Source: Cedecea neteri (GTDB lineage Bacteria > Pseudomonadota > Gammaproteobacteria > Enterobacterales > Enterobacteriaceae). From it: a stretch of 64,000 nt of DNA. Where the stretch lies: assembly GCF_000757825.1 (NCBI RefSeq), contig NZ_CP009451.1:496001-560000 (forward strand). The letters run 5' to 3'. Below, one piece after another: positions 17,858 to 26,245 of this stretch (the first letter of the stretch is position 1; every line of letters starts with the position of its first letter). Under the pieces are notes generated by a model, which saw only the letters and a list, made by a program, of their open reading frames with translations, was not told the DNA's origin and searched no databases. The position numbers and the translations under genes were made by a program.

Positions 17858-18664
17858 ATGCGCAAAAGTGTTGTGTTGTTTTTAGGAGCTTTGATCCTTT
17901 TACCTCAACTCGGTCATGCGGATGATGACGATAGCCCGGCTAACGTTAAAACGCTATTCTTCGGTAAAGATGACCGTGTTCGCGTCACCAATCCTCAGGA
18001 TGCCCCCTGGGATGCCATCGGCCAGTTGGAAACAGCCAGCGGCAATTTATGCACTGCCACCCTTATTTCGCCGCACCTGGCCTTGACCGCCGGGCACTGC
18101 CTGTTACAGCCGCCGCGTGGCAAAGCCGACAAGGCTATCGCGCTGCGCTTTATTTCCCATAAAGGGCAATGGCGCTATGAGATCCATGACATTGAAGGCC
18201 GGGTGGATAAATCACTGGGTCACCGTCTTAAGCCGGACGGCGACGGCTGGCTTGTGCCGTCTAACGCGGCGCCTTATGACTTTGGCCTGATTATTATTCG
18301 TAATCCGCCGTCAGGCATCACGCCGTTGCCGCTTTTTAACGGCGACAAAGACGCGCTGACCGAAGCGTTAAAGGCACAGGATCGCAAAGTCACGCAATCC
18401 GGCTACCCGCTGGATCACCTGGACGACCTGTATACCCATAACAACTGCCTGGTCACGGGCTGGGCACAGGCTTCCGTGCTGTCGCACCAGTGCGATACCC
18501 TGCCCGGCGACAGCGGCTCCCCGCTGCTGTTGAAAACGGACCAGGGCTGGCAGCTAATTGCGGTGCAAAGTTCAGCCCCGGCGGCAAAAGACCGTTACCG
18601 GGCAGATAACCGTGCGATTTCTGTCACCGGCTTTCGCGACAGGCTGGAAGCGCTGGCCCAGTAA
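17858..18664 (+). CDS. ydgD: Periplasmic trypsin-like serine protease YdgD
   Basis: A 268-residue exported S1-family protease. It has a signal peptide ending near residue 21 (GHA), then a chymotrypsin fold with the triad His80 (TAGHC), Asp141 (YDFGLI) and Ser219 (GDSGSPLL). Two Cys pairs (LCTAT...GHC and NNC...QCD) can form disulfides. The triad is complete, so activity is expected, but no substrate is known. It follows ydgU as in E. coli and ends 3 bases before the convergent GGDEF-EAL gene. Confidence 0.9.
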   Translation: MRKSVVLFLGALILLPQLGHADDDDSPANVKTLFFGKDDRVRVTNPQDAPWDAIGQLETASGNLCTATLISPHLALTAGHCLLQPPRGKADKAIALRFISHKGQWRYEIHDIEGRVDKSLGHRLKPDGDGWLVPSNAAPYDFGLIIIRNPPSGITPLPLFNGDKDALTEALKAQDRKVTQSGYPLDHLDDLYTHNNCLVTGWAQASVLSHQCDTLPGDSGSPLLLKTDQGWQLIAVQSSAPAAKDRYRADNRAISVTGFRDRLEALAQ

Positions 18665-18667
18665 GCG

Positions 18668-20836
18668 TTATACCTGATGCCGCTGACGCAGCGATAATAC
18701 TGCGTCCAGCGGCACCGGCTGGCTAAAGTAGTACCCCTGCAGCCGGTCACATCCCGCAAGGCACAGCAGCTTAAGCTGATATTCGTTTTCCACCCCTTCT
18801 GCTGTGACCGCCATGCCCAGCGCGCTGGCAATGCGCACCGTGCCGCTGACCAGCGCCAGCGCTTGCTCATCGCTGTCCACCAGCCCGGCCAGGGATTTGT
18901 CTATTTTGATGGTGTCGAAATTAAAGCGGCGCAGATAGCCAATGCTCGAATAGCCGTTGCCGAAGTCGTCGAGCGCCACCGCCATCCCCTGAGATTTAAG
19001 ATTACGGATGGCCGCCAGCGCACGTTCCGGGTTTTCCAGCACGTAGCTTTCGGTGACCTCAAGCTCCAGCCGCTGCGCCGAAAACTGCGTATCCTGCAAT
19101 ACCCGGGCAACCTTATCTTCAAACTCCGGATCGCGGAACTGCGCCGGAGAGATGTTCACCGACAGCCGTAAATCCTCATAAGGTTCTAAATCCCGGCACG
19201 CGCGACGAAGCACAAACTGCCCCAGGGCGTAAATCAGGCCGCTGGTTTCGGCCACGGTGACAAACTCATCCGGGAACAGTTCGCCTTCCGGGCGACGTGG
19301 CCAGCGCACCAGCGCTTCAACGCCGGTCATCACCTGACTACGCGCATCAATAATGGGTTGATACCAGACCTCAAACTCATCCCGCGCAAGGCCCGCACGG
19401 ATATCATTTTCGATAATCAACCGACGTTCGCGCACGTTGTTTAGCGCCGCATCATAGTAGGTGGTGCGCCCTTTACCGGTAATTTTAGAATGGTACATGG
19501 CGATATCGGCGCGACGGAAAAGCTCAGAGCTGCTGCAGTCCACCAGCGACCCGGAAGCAATACCGATGCTGGCGCTGATGTGGATGGTGCTTTCCCCCAC
19601 GGGGATCGGCTGGCTAAGATAATCCAGCACCGACCCGGCAAAGGCCGAAGAGTGTTCCCCGGCGTGCTCTCCGCCGAGCATCATGGCAAATTCATCTCCA
19701 CCCATACGAACCAGCATGCCGTTTTCCGGCACCCTGTCGCGAAGCTCATGAGCAATGGTGACGATCAGCTTGTCACCAATGTCGTGCCCGTAGATATCGT
19801 TCACGTCCTTAAAGCCGTCGAGATCGATAAACACCACGCTTTTCTCATCGGTATCACCGCGCTTACTGATGGTTTCCAGCCGCTCGATCAACGCCCGGCG
19901 GTTAGGCAAATGGCTGAGCCAGTCGGTCAGCGCGATAGTTCTGGCCTGCTTTTCGCCACGAGCAAGCTTGTACAACCCCAGGCTGCTGATGGCGATAAAT
20001 ACCAGAATCAATACTGCTGCAAGCACGGCAATGCGCATAATGTCGGCCGACGCCGCTTGTGCCGCCTCCGCGCCCGGCAGCCTTGGCCGCCAGCTCAGGT
20101 AGCCCAGCGTCTCGCCTGACGTACTGTTTAACGGTACGCTGGCCGACGTCGACGGGCCGGGCATTAAGCGCAGATTTTCAATCTGAAACGTGTTACCCAG
20201 CTCTTTAAGCATGCCGCTATTAATCTGGCGGCCAATCACCAGATAACGCCGCGTGGCGTCGCGCACCTGAAGCCGCCCCAGCATCGGGCGAATCAGGCCA
20301 ATGCCGATAAACGACACGCCGTACTCTGTCTGGGTGATACCGGCGAAAATCTTTTTATCGTCCCTCAGCGTTTGAGCATTCTGATGAACCAGAGCTTCAA
20401 AACCCTTACCCAGCTGGCTGATATCCCGCCCCGCCACTCGCTGGCCGCGAAAAGAACCCCAGAGGATGTTGAAGCTCTCATCCAGGACGTAAACGCCGTC
20501 ATAAAGGTTATTGATTTTATAGCCCGCGCCCCAGGTGTTATACAGCCAGTTCACGTCCAGTACCGGGCGATAAACCTGATTCACGGCGTCATCCCAGACG
20601 GCGTTGTCGATGACCAACGCCCACACGCGGTTTACCGAGGTCTGAATTGCCCCCTGCACCGACAGCGCGCTGCGGTGTTCATCTATCTCATTGGTTTTGC
20701 TGCTGATAAGGTGAAGTGACAGGTAGAGTAGCGCGAGGGTAGAAACGATCAGCCCGATCCCTGCCATAAAAACCATGGCAAACAGGGTTCCGGCAACGGG
20801 CGTACTTTTCCAGCTAAGAGGATTACGCAATTTCAT
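18668..20836 (-). CDS. Membrane CHASE4-GGDEF-EAL cyclic-di-GMP enzyme
   Basis: A 722-residue inner-membrane signalling protein. One transmembrane segment (about 14-38) leads to a periplasmic CHASE4-type sensor with NAVWDDAVNQVY and DVNWLYNTWGAGYK. A second segment lies at about 272-292. The GGDEF domain keeps GGDEF itself but has no RxxD inhibitory site before it. The EAL domain keeps all main catalytic positions (EAL, ELEVTES, LDDFG, IKIDKS, AEGVEN, LQGYYF). Phosphodiesterase activity is therefore likely and cyclase activity possible. It is inserted between ydgD and mdtI, where E. coli K-12 has none. Confidence 0.9.
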   Translation of the reverse strand: MKLRNPLSWKSTPVAGTLFAMVFMAGIGLIVSTLALLYLSLHLISSKTNEIDEHRSALSVQGAIQTSVNRVWALVIDNAVWDDAVNQVYRPVLDVNWLYNTWGAGYKINNLYDGVYVLDESFNILWGSFRGQRVAGRDISQLGKGFEALVHQNAQTLRDDKKIFAGITQTEYGVSFIGIGLIRPMLGRLQVRDATRRYLVIGRQINSGMLKELGNTFQIENLRLMPGPSTSASVPLNSTSGETLGYLSWRPRLPGAEAAQAASADIMRIAVLAAVLILVFIAISSLGLYKLARGEKQARTIALTDWLSHLPNRRALIERLETISKRGDTDEKSVVFIDLDGFKDVNDIYGHDIGDKLIVTIAHELRDRVPENGMLVRMGGDEFAMMLGGEHAGEHSSAFAGSVLDYLSQPIPVGESTIHISASIGIASGSLVDCSSSELFRRADIAMYHSKITGKGRTTYYDAALNNVRERRLIIENDIRAGLARDEFEVWYQPIIDARSQVMTGVEALVRWPRRPEGELFPDEFVTVAETSGLIYALGQFVLRRACRDLEPYEDLRLSVNISPAQFRDPEFEDKVARVLQDTQFSAQRLELEVTESYVLENPERALAAIRNLKSQGMAVALDDFGNGYSSIGYLRRFNFDTIKIDKSLAGLVDSDEQALALVSGTVRIASALGMAVTAEGVENEYQLKLLCLAGCDRLQGYYFSQPVPLDAVLSLRQRHQV

Positions 20837-20963
20837 CTCTCTTCTCAGTGAAATAATATGGAGATTTCCGGCTTTTTAATTTAGAGAATTTCTATTGCCG
20901 TTAAATAAGCGTAATACACCTTGAGGAAAGCGCTGCCCGATAATTAACGGGCAGCGTGATAGA

Positions 20964-21293
20964 TCAGGCAATTTTGATAATAATCATCCCGACCAGCAGT
21001 AAAGCAAGGCCAACCCAACCTTTGCGGTTGAGGCGCTGGCCGAAGAGGATCCAGCCCGCCGCCACGGTCGCGGCGATACCAAAGCCGCCCCACAGCGCGT
21101 AAGCCACGGATAATTCGATGCCTTTAACCGCCTGTGCCAGGGCACTGAATGCTGCCAGAACCGCCAGCAGAGACAGGACGCCGTACAGCGGGCGACGGAA
21201 ACCGTCCGAATGTTTTAATAATATATTGGCGGCGATTTCCAGAACGATTGCCAGCAGCAGCCACAGAGCGTGAACCCACTCAAACGACGGCAT
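20964..21293 (-). CDS. mdtI: SMR-family spermidine exporter subunit MdtI
   Basis: A 109-residue small multidrug resistance protein with four transmembrane segments and the conserved Glu in the first ([14 protein letters not shown]). With MdtJ it forms a heteromeric spermidine exporter in E. coli. Its start overlaps the end of mdtJ by 14 bases, indicating coupling. Confidence 0.93.
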   Translation of the reverse strand: MPSFEWVHALWLLLAIVLEIAANILLKHSDGFRRPLYGVLSLLAVLAAFSALAQAVKGIELSVAYALWGGFGIAATVAAGWILFGQRLNRKGWVGLALLLVGMIIIKIA

Positions 21294-21654
21294 GATGATC
21301 CCCCTTCTCTGACGTCACCGGACGAGATTTTTTCGCTCGCGTACCCGATTTAATCAGCGCAATACCGACAACCAGCGTGGTCAGGCCGAGTATTTTCAGC
21401 GGCGAAATGGACTCATCAAACAGCAGAACGCTGAATAAGGTAATAAACAGAATACCAATCCCTTCCCACATGGCATAGGCCACGCCAAGGGCGATTTTTT
21501 TCACCGAAAACGACAGTAAAATATAAGAAAGCGCGATCATGACCAGCATGAAAATATAACCTGTGTTATTTTCGCTGACGCTTGACCATTTCATGGATAA
21601 GGTGCCGGTAATTTCGGCGACGATAGCTAATCCCAGTAAAATCCAGTAAATCAT
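21280..21654 (-). CDS. mdtJ: SMR-family spermidine exporter subunit MdtJ
   Basis: A 124-residue partner of MdtI with four transmembrane segments and the SMR Glu in [16 protein letters not shown]. The start is ATG 21654 (MIYWILLG, as in E. coli MdtJ); the frame reaches back to 21699 but without homology. GGAGAGAA lies just before this ATG. A short upstream ORF and a 100-base leader precede it. Confidence 0.93.
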   Translation of the reverse strand: MIYWILLGLAIVAEITGTLSMKWSSVSENNTGYIFMLVMIALSYILLSFSVKKIALGVAYAMWEGIGILFITLFSVLLFDESISPLKILGLTTLVVGIALIKSGTRAKKSRPVTSEKGDHHAVV

Positions 21655-21761
21655 GATTTCTCTCCTGACAGAGAAAATAGTGCTGCACAAAGCCTGCAAG
21701 ACACGTCAAACGACGAGCAAGGGCAAATTAAAAAACCAGAAAAATTGTCAGAAGAAAGGGA

Positions 21762-21860
21762 CTAAAGCGCGTTGCGCCAGTGCTGCTCACCAGAGAGTGA
21801 AGAAGTAGAAGTGATAAAAATAGAATGCTGATTTAATGAAGTGCTGAACATATTGTCCAT
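21762..21860 (-). CDS. mdtU: Upstream ORF MdtU in the mdtJI leader
   Basis: A 32-codon ORF starts with ATG at 21860 and ends with TAG at 21762, 107 bases before mdtJ. The peptide begins MDNMFSTSLNQHSIF and ends with HWRNAL, and contains no hydrophobic segment. GGAAA precedes the start. In E. coli an upstream ORF, mdtU, in this position has been described as affecting mdtJI expression in response to polyamines. The identity here rests on position and size, plus my recall of similar sequence. Confidence 0.7.
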   Translation of the reverse strand: MDNMFSTSLNQHSIFITSTSSLSGEQHWRNAL

Positions 21861-22116
21861 AATATTTCCAACTTATCCGCGTTGTTGCTTCTCGTCAGTT
21901 GCGGATAGAAAATTGTCCTCGGTAGTTAAACACGCCGATTTTATACCATAATTCGGTATGTTAGCGCCTGACATTTACACTCCTTTACGCTGCGCATCGC
22001 CCATGCCGTAATGTATTAAACTGTTTTCAACGGTTAAAATAGCGTAATTAATGGATGAACTTTTTACTGGCGGTGTATTATTTTTTTTGCCCCGTCACAC
22101 TGGAGAATCAGCAACA
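21861..22116. promoter_or_regulatory. Divergent promoter region mdtUJI/tqsA
   Basis: 256 bases of AT-rich DNA between the divergent mdtU-mdtJI and tqsA units. Promoters for both must lie here. I see no strong palindrome or unmistakable -35/-10 pair. Confidence 0.5.
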
Positions 22117-23151
22117 ATGGCAAAACCGATCATTACTCTCAAGGCGTTGAAGGCCGTGATTATGCTGGGCATGCTGGTCATTATTCTGGTGGGAATAAAA
22201 GCCGCAGCGGATATCATTGTGCCTTTTATTCTGGCACTGTTTATTGCCGTTATTCTTAACCCGCTGATTCGTCGCCTCGAACGACTGCGGGTGCCACGCG
22301 TACTGGCAATTAGCCTCGTTATCGTGGTGATTATTCTGAGCATGGTGCTGCTGCTGGCCTATCTTGGCACCTCGCTTAACGAGCTGGCGAGAACCCTGCC
22401 GCAATATCGTTCTTCGCTGGTGGTGCCGTTAAAGACGATTGAGCCCTGGTTGCAGCGCGTGGGGATCTCAGTTTCCGTCGACGAATTAATGAAGTATGTC
22501 GATCCTAACGCCCTGATGACGCTGGTGACCAGCCTGCTGACCCAGCTTTCCAACGCGATGTCTTCCATCTTCCTGCTGCTGCTCACCGTGGTGTTTATGC
22601 TGATTGAAGTCCCTCAACTGCCGCGCAAACTGCAACAGCTGATGTCTCGTCCCGAAGAAGGGATGGGCGCCATTCAGCGAGCGCTGGACAGCGTCAGCCA
22701 TTATTTGGTGCTGAAAACGGCGATCAGCATCGTGACCGGGCTGGTGGTCTGGGGCATGCTCGCCGCGCTCGACGTTCGTTTTGCCTTTATCTGGGGTCTG
22801 CTGGCCTTTGCGCTGAACTACATTCCAAACATCGGCTCAGTGCTGGCCGCTATCCCGCCCGTGGTGCAGGTCCTGGTATTTAGCGGACTGTATGAAACCC
22901 TGATCGTCGTGGCGGGTTATCTGCTGATTAATCTGGTGTTCGGCAACATTCTCGAGCCGCGAATGATGGGCCGCGGGCTTGGGCTGTCGACGCTGGTGGT
23001 GTTTCTGTCGTTAATCTTCTGGGGCTGGCTGCTCGGCCCGGTGGGAATGCTGCTTTCCGTTCCGCTGACCATTGCGGTGAAAATTGCGCTTGAGCAAACG
23101 GAAGGCGGCAAGAGTATTGCGGTGCTGCTGAGTGATATGAGTAAATCTTGA
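22117..23151 (+). CDS. tqsA: AI-2E family transporter TqsA (YdgG)
   Basis: A 344-residue inner-membrane protein of the AI-2E/PerM family, with about seven hydrophobic segments and conserved [15 protein letters not shown] and [10 protein letters not shown] near the C-terminus. E. coli TqsA affects autoinducer-2 export and biofilm formation. The start ATG 22117 (MAKPIITLK) gives the E. coli length; GGAG lies 11 bases upstream. A frame back to 22051 has no support. Confidence 0.93.
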   Translation: MAKPIITLKALKAVIMLGMLVIILVGIKAAADIIVPFILALFIAVILNPLIRRLERLRVPRVLAISLVIVVIILSMVLLLAYLGTSLNELARTLPQYRSSLVVPLKTIEPWLQRVGISVSVDELMKYVDPNALMTLVTSLLTQLSNAMSSIFLLLLTVVFMLIEVPQLPRKLQQLMSRPEEGMGAIQRALDSVSHYLVLKTAISIVTGLVVWGMLAALDVRFAFIWGLLAFALNYIPNIGSVLAAIPPVVQVLVFSGLYETLIVVAGYLLINLVFGNILEPRMMGRGLGLSTLVVFLSLIFWGWLLGPVGMLLSVPLTIAVKIALEQTEGGKSIAVLLSDMSKS

Positions 23152-23160
23152 AGGTTGTGA

Positions 23161-23310
23161 CCCTCACCCCGGCCCTCTCCCAAAGGGAGAGGGGGAAAAC
23201 AGACGATGGGGAACATTGTTTGTTCCCTCTCCCAGAGGGAGAGGGGGAAAACAGCCAACGTGAAACATTGTTTATTCCCTCTCCCTCTGGGAGAGGGTTA
23301 GGGTGAGGGT
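23161..23310. repeat. REP/BIME-like cluster of three palindromes
   Basis: Three palindromic elements of the form CCCTCTCCC...GGGAGAGGG lie at 23174-23194, 23225-23245 and 23277-23297. They are separated by a direct repeat of about 52 bases (GGGGGAAAACAG...AACATTGTTTRTTCCCTCTCCC). CCCTCACCC at the left end and GGGTGAGGG at the right end pair with each other. The cluster fills the gap between convergent tqsA and the esterase gene, a typical place for extragenic repeats that may also end transcription. Confidence 0.85.
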
Positions 23311-23315
23311 AAAAA

Positions 23316-23930
23316 CTACTCCGGATCTAACTCAAAACGCTCCGCAATATACCCCAGCGCCTGAGACACCCCATCCGCACTGATGGTATGCACCACGCCC
23401 GGCTCAAACAGCGTTTCGACCTCTGCCCCGGCCTCCGTCAGCGCAGCGGCCGCCGCTTCACTTTCAGACCACGGAATAACCTGGTCGGCCATACCGTGAA
23501 TCAGCAGCGCCGATGCATCTGCCGCGACTTGATACGGTTTTGGCGACGCCAGACGTCCTGAAAATGCTACCACGCCCGCCAGTGGGAACCGGGAAGTGGC
23601 CAGCACATCCAGAGCCATGATAGAACCTTGCGAAAAACCGAGCAGGATGACCTGATCTTTACCCGGCGTCACATCATGTTGTTCAAAAATCGCCTGCAGC
23701 TTAGCGTCAAACGCGGCGCGGGCGTCAACCACGCGCTGCGGCCGGTTCTGCTCGGTAACGTCCGCAAGGCTGAACCACTGCCAGGCATCGCCGCCGCCGT
23801 CAAACGGCTCGCTGCCGTTCGGTGAGGCGAATAATACTTCCGGCATCACCTGCTGAACGAAGAGCCCCAGCCCTTCCAGATCCGCCCCTGAACTTCCTAC
23901 GCCGTGCAACATAACGATCAGTTTTTTCAT
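23316..23930 (-). CDS. Alpha/beta-hydrolase, phospholipase/carboxylesterase family
   Basis: A 204-residue single-domain esterase of the YpfH/carboxylesterase-2 type. The triad is visible: Ser100 in GFSQGS, Asp149 in HGMADQVI and His181 in GVVHTIS. The N-terminal VMLHGVGSSG supplies the oxyanion region. There is no signal peptide, so it is cytoplasmic. Substrate unknown; family members act on short-chain esters or lysophospholipids. Confidence 0.85.
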   Translation of the reverse strand: MKKLIVMLHGVGSSGADLEGLGLFVQQVMPEVLFASPNGSEPFDGGGDAWQWFSLADVTEQNRPQRVVDARAAFDAKLQAIFEQHDVTPGKDQVILLGFSQGSIMALDVLATSRFPLAGVVAFSGRLASPKPYQVAADASALLIHGMADQVIPWSESEAAAAALTEAGAEVETLFEPGVVHTISADGVSQALGYIAERFELDPE

Positions 23931-24047
23931 GTCCCTGCCTTCTGCTAAAACCGGTATTGACTGCTTCTCAGGCGCTTACCTTATCCTGGTCACACCCCAC
24001 GGAACAAGTAAACCGCAGCTAACCGGGTGCCAGAACCGCACTTGCCT

Positions 24048-24092
24048 TTGAGCAACTGCTCAAGTATATTTCGCGCTTGAGCAACCGCTCAA
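24048..24092. promoter_or_regulatory. Tandem TetR-type operator before the MFS exporter
   Basis: Two near-identical 16-bp palindromes, TTGAGCA-AC-TGCTCAA (24048-24063) and TTGAGC-AACC-GCTCAA (24077-24092), are spaced 29 bp centre to centre just upstream of the exporter start. The downstream tetR gene in the same unit is the obvious candidate binder, giving autoregulated repression. Confidence 0.75.
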
Positions 24093-24117
24093 ATTTGTTT
24101 TTTTAGAGGCATTAACC

Positions 24118-25623
24118 ATGCGCTTCACTAATCGCTGGCTGATTCTGGCGATCCTGACCAGCACCCTGTTTCTTATCATTATTGATATGACGGTGCTCTA
24201 TACCGCGCTGCCGCGGCTCACCCAGGCTTTAAACGCAACCGCGTCAGAAAAGCTGTGGATCATTAACGCCTATCCGCTTGTGGCGGCGGGCCTCCTGCCG
24301 GGCGCGGGAATGCTGAGCGATCGTCTCGGCCACAAACTGATGTTTATGTCCGGGCTGCCGGTTTTCGGCATAGCTTCGCTTTGCGCGGCTTATTCGCCCA
24401 CGGCCGAGCTGCTGATCGCTTCACGCGTATTTCTGGCTATTGGCGCAACCATGATGATGCCCGCCACGCTTGCCATCGTGCGTCAGGTCTTTACCAACGA
24501 GCGCGAGCGCGCGCTGGCTATCGGCATCTGGTCTGCCGTCGCCTCGGCGGCTGCCGCGCTTGGCCCGGTTATCGGCGGCGTGCTGCTGGAATACTTCTGG
24601 TGGGGCTCGGTCTTCCTCATCAACGTGCCGGTCGTGTTGCTGGTTATCGTCTTTGCCTGGTTCCTGATCCCACGTGACGCCGGGAACGCGAGCCGCCCGT
24701 GCGATTTCACCGCTTCGCTGCTGATTATGCTTGGCCTGGTGGGCGTAATTTATGCCCTGAAGGAACTCAGCAAAATGGACGCCTCGCTGCTTATCGCGGT
24801 GGGTTCCCTGCTGGCTGGCGTGGTATTTTTAACGCTGTTTGTTCGCCGCCAGCAGCGTTCGGCGCAGCCGATGATCGACTTCTCTCTGTTCCGTAACCGC
24901 ATGTTTGCCAGCGGCATTAGCGTGGCGATTATCACCATGATCGCGTTAACGGGCATTGAGCTGGTGCTGACCCAGCGCCTGCAGCTCGTTCTGGGCATGA
25001 CGCCGCTTTTAGCGGGACTGTCAATTTTACCCATCCCGATTGGCTCCGCCCTTGCCTCACCGCTGGCGGGCGTCATGCTGCCGCGCTGGGGAGGTGCAAA
25101 ATTAATGGTCTTTGGCCTGCTGGTCACGACGATTGGCATGAGCGGCATGGCTTTGCTGGCCGATTACAGCCTGACGCCGCAGCTCGGCGCGCTGTTTGTC
25201 ATCGGGCTTGGGCTTGGCGTGGCGTTTACCGCCGCTTCGACCTCAATCATGCTCAACGCGCCGGAAGAGAAAGCCGGCATGGTCGCCGCGATTGAAGACG
25301 TGTCCTGGGAAATGGGCGGCGTGCTCGGCGTCACCCTGCTGGGCGGCCTGATGACCGCGGTCTACAGCGCAAGCCTGGTGCTGCCGGAAGGGTTAGTCGC
25401 CGGGAACAGCGCCTACGACAGCCTCGATGAAGCATTGCATCTTGCAGGCTCAATGAGCACGGCGAGCGCCCAAATGCTGACGGAGCTGGCGCGTATCGCG
25501 TTCAGCCAGGCCTATCTCACCGTGGTTATCTGCGCTGCGGTCCTGGTCGCGGCGAGTACCTTGGTCTTGAAATATGTGCTGCGTCAGTCAGGAAAGCAAT
25601 CCAGCCAGATCGCTAAAAGCTGA
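24118..25623 (+). CDS. MFS drug exporter, DHA2 (SmvA/QacA-like) family
   Basis: A 501-residue exporter with about 14 membrane segments. Motifs of the 14-TM drug:H+ antiporters are visible: MTVLYTALPRLTQAL with the membrane Asp in the first helix (IIDMTV), WIINAYPLV, GMLSDRLGHK, and GPVIGGVLLEYFWWGSVFLINVP (motif C region). It resembles SmvA/QacA, which export quaternary ammonium compounds and methyl viologen. It is followed 40 bases later by a TetR gene and preceded by a tandem operator. Substrate is inferred from family only. Confidence 0.88.
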   Translation: MRFTNRWLILAILTSTLFLIIIDMTVLYTALPRLTQALNATASEKLWIINAYPLVAAGLLPGAGMLSDRLGHKLMFMSGLPVFGIASLCAAYSPTAELLIASRVFLAIGATMMMPATLAIVRQVFTNERERALAIGIWSAVASAAAALGPVIGGVLLEYFWWGSVFLINVPVVLLVIVFAWFLIPRDAGNASRPCDFTASLLIMLGLVGVIYALKELSKMDASLLIAVGSLLAGVVFLTLFVRRQQRSAQPMIDFSLFRNRMFASGISVAIITMIALTGIELVLTQRLQLVLGMTPLLAGLSILPIPIGSALASPLAGVMLPRWGGAKLMVFGLLVTTIGMSGMALLADYSLTPQLGALFVIGLGLGVAFTAASTSIMLNAPEEKAGMVAAIEDVSWEMGGVLGVTLLGGLMTAVYSASLVLPEGLVAGNSAYDSLDEALHLAGSMSTASAQMLTELARIAFSQAYLTVVICAAVLVAASTLVLKYVLRQSGKQSSQIAKS

Positions 25624-25663
25624 TAAGATGCCCCGCTAGCGTTCAGATAACCGTGGATACGTC

Positions 25664-26245
25664 ATGAAAGAAGCACCGGACACGCTGAGAAGCAAAATCC
25701 TGAGCGGGGCCATTGAGCTGTTCATTGAGAAAGGCATCGAGAAAGTCACCACCCGCGAACTCACCGAGCGGGTGGGCATCTCGCGCAGCCATATCTATCA
25801 CTACTTTCGCGACTGGCAAACGCTGTGCATCGAGGCGATGACCGAGTTTTTAATGGCCGACCTGCACAGGTTTACCGCTGAGACCGACTCGCTTTCCCCA
25901 GCAGATAAACTGCAGCGGCTGATCCACACCTATCTTCCTCATGCTCCGGACGCGGTCTGGCAGCTCTACGGCACACTCTGGCACCAGGCGGCACACAGTA
26001 CCCTCTGGGCCGAACTGGCGCTGGTGATGACGCAGAAATGGGAAAAAGTGCTGGCCGATATCGTCGATGACGGTATTGCCGCCGGGGTGTTTAAAGCGGT
26101 GGATGCGGCAAGAATTACGCGCCAGTTTAGCGCCCTGCTAAACGGCTATGCCGACAAACTGCTGGTCGCCTCAGCGCCCGCCGACAGGCAGCTGGCGCTG
26201 GACGATATTGACGATTTTATCCGCCTGCTGCTTCGCGCGGGCTAA
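25664..26245 (+). CDS. TetR-family repressor of the adjacent exporter
   Basis: A 193-residue TetR-type regulator with the helix-turn-helix VTTRELTERVGISRSHIYHYFRDW at about 27-50 and a variable ligand-binding C-terminal half. It is co-directional with the DHA2 exporter gene. The tandem palindromes upstream of that gene are its likely operator, so exporter and repressor would be induced together by the exporter's substrate. It overlaps the end of kup by 4 bases. Confidence 0.88.
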   Translation: MKEAPDTLRSKILSGAIELFIEKGIEKVTTRELTERVGISRSHIYHYFRDWQTLCIEAMTEFLMADLHRFTAETDSLSPADKLQRLIHTYLPHAPDAVWQLYGTLWHQAAHSTLWAELALVMTQKWEKVLADIVDDGIAAGVFKAVDAARITRQFSALLNGYADKLLVASAPADRQLALDDIDDFIRLLLRAG

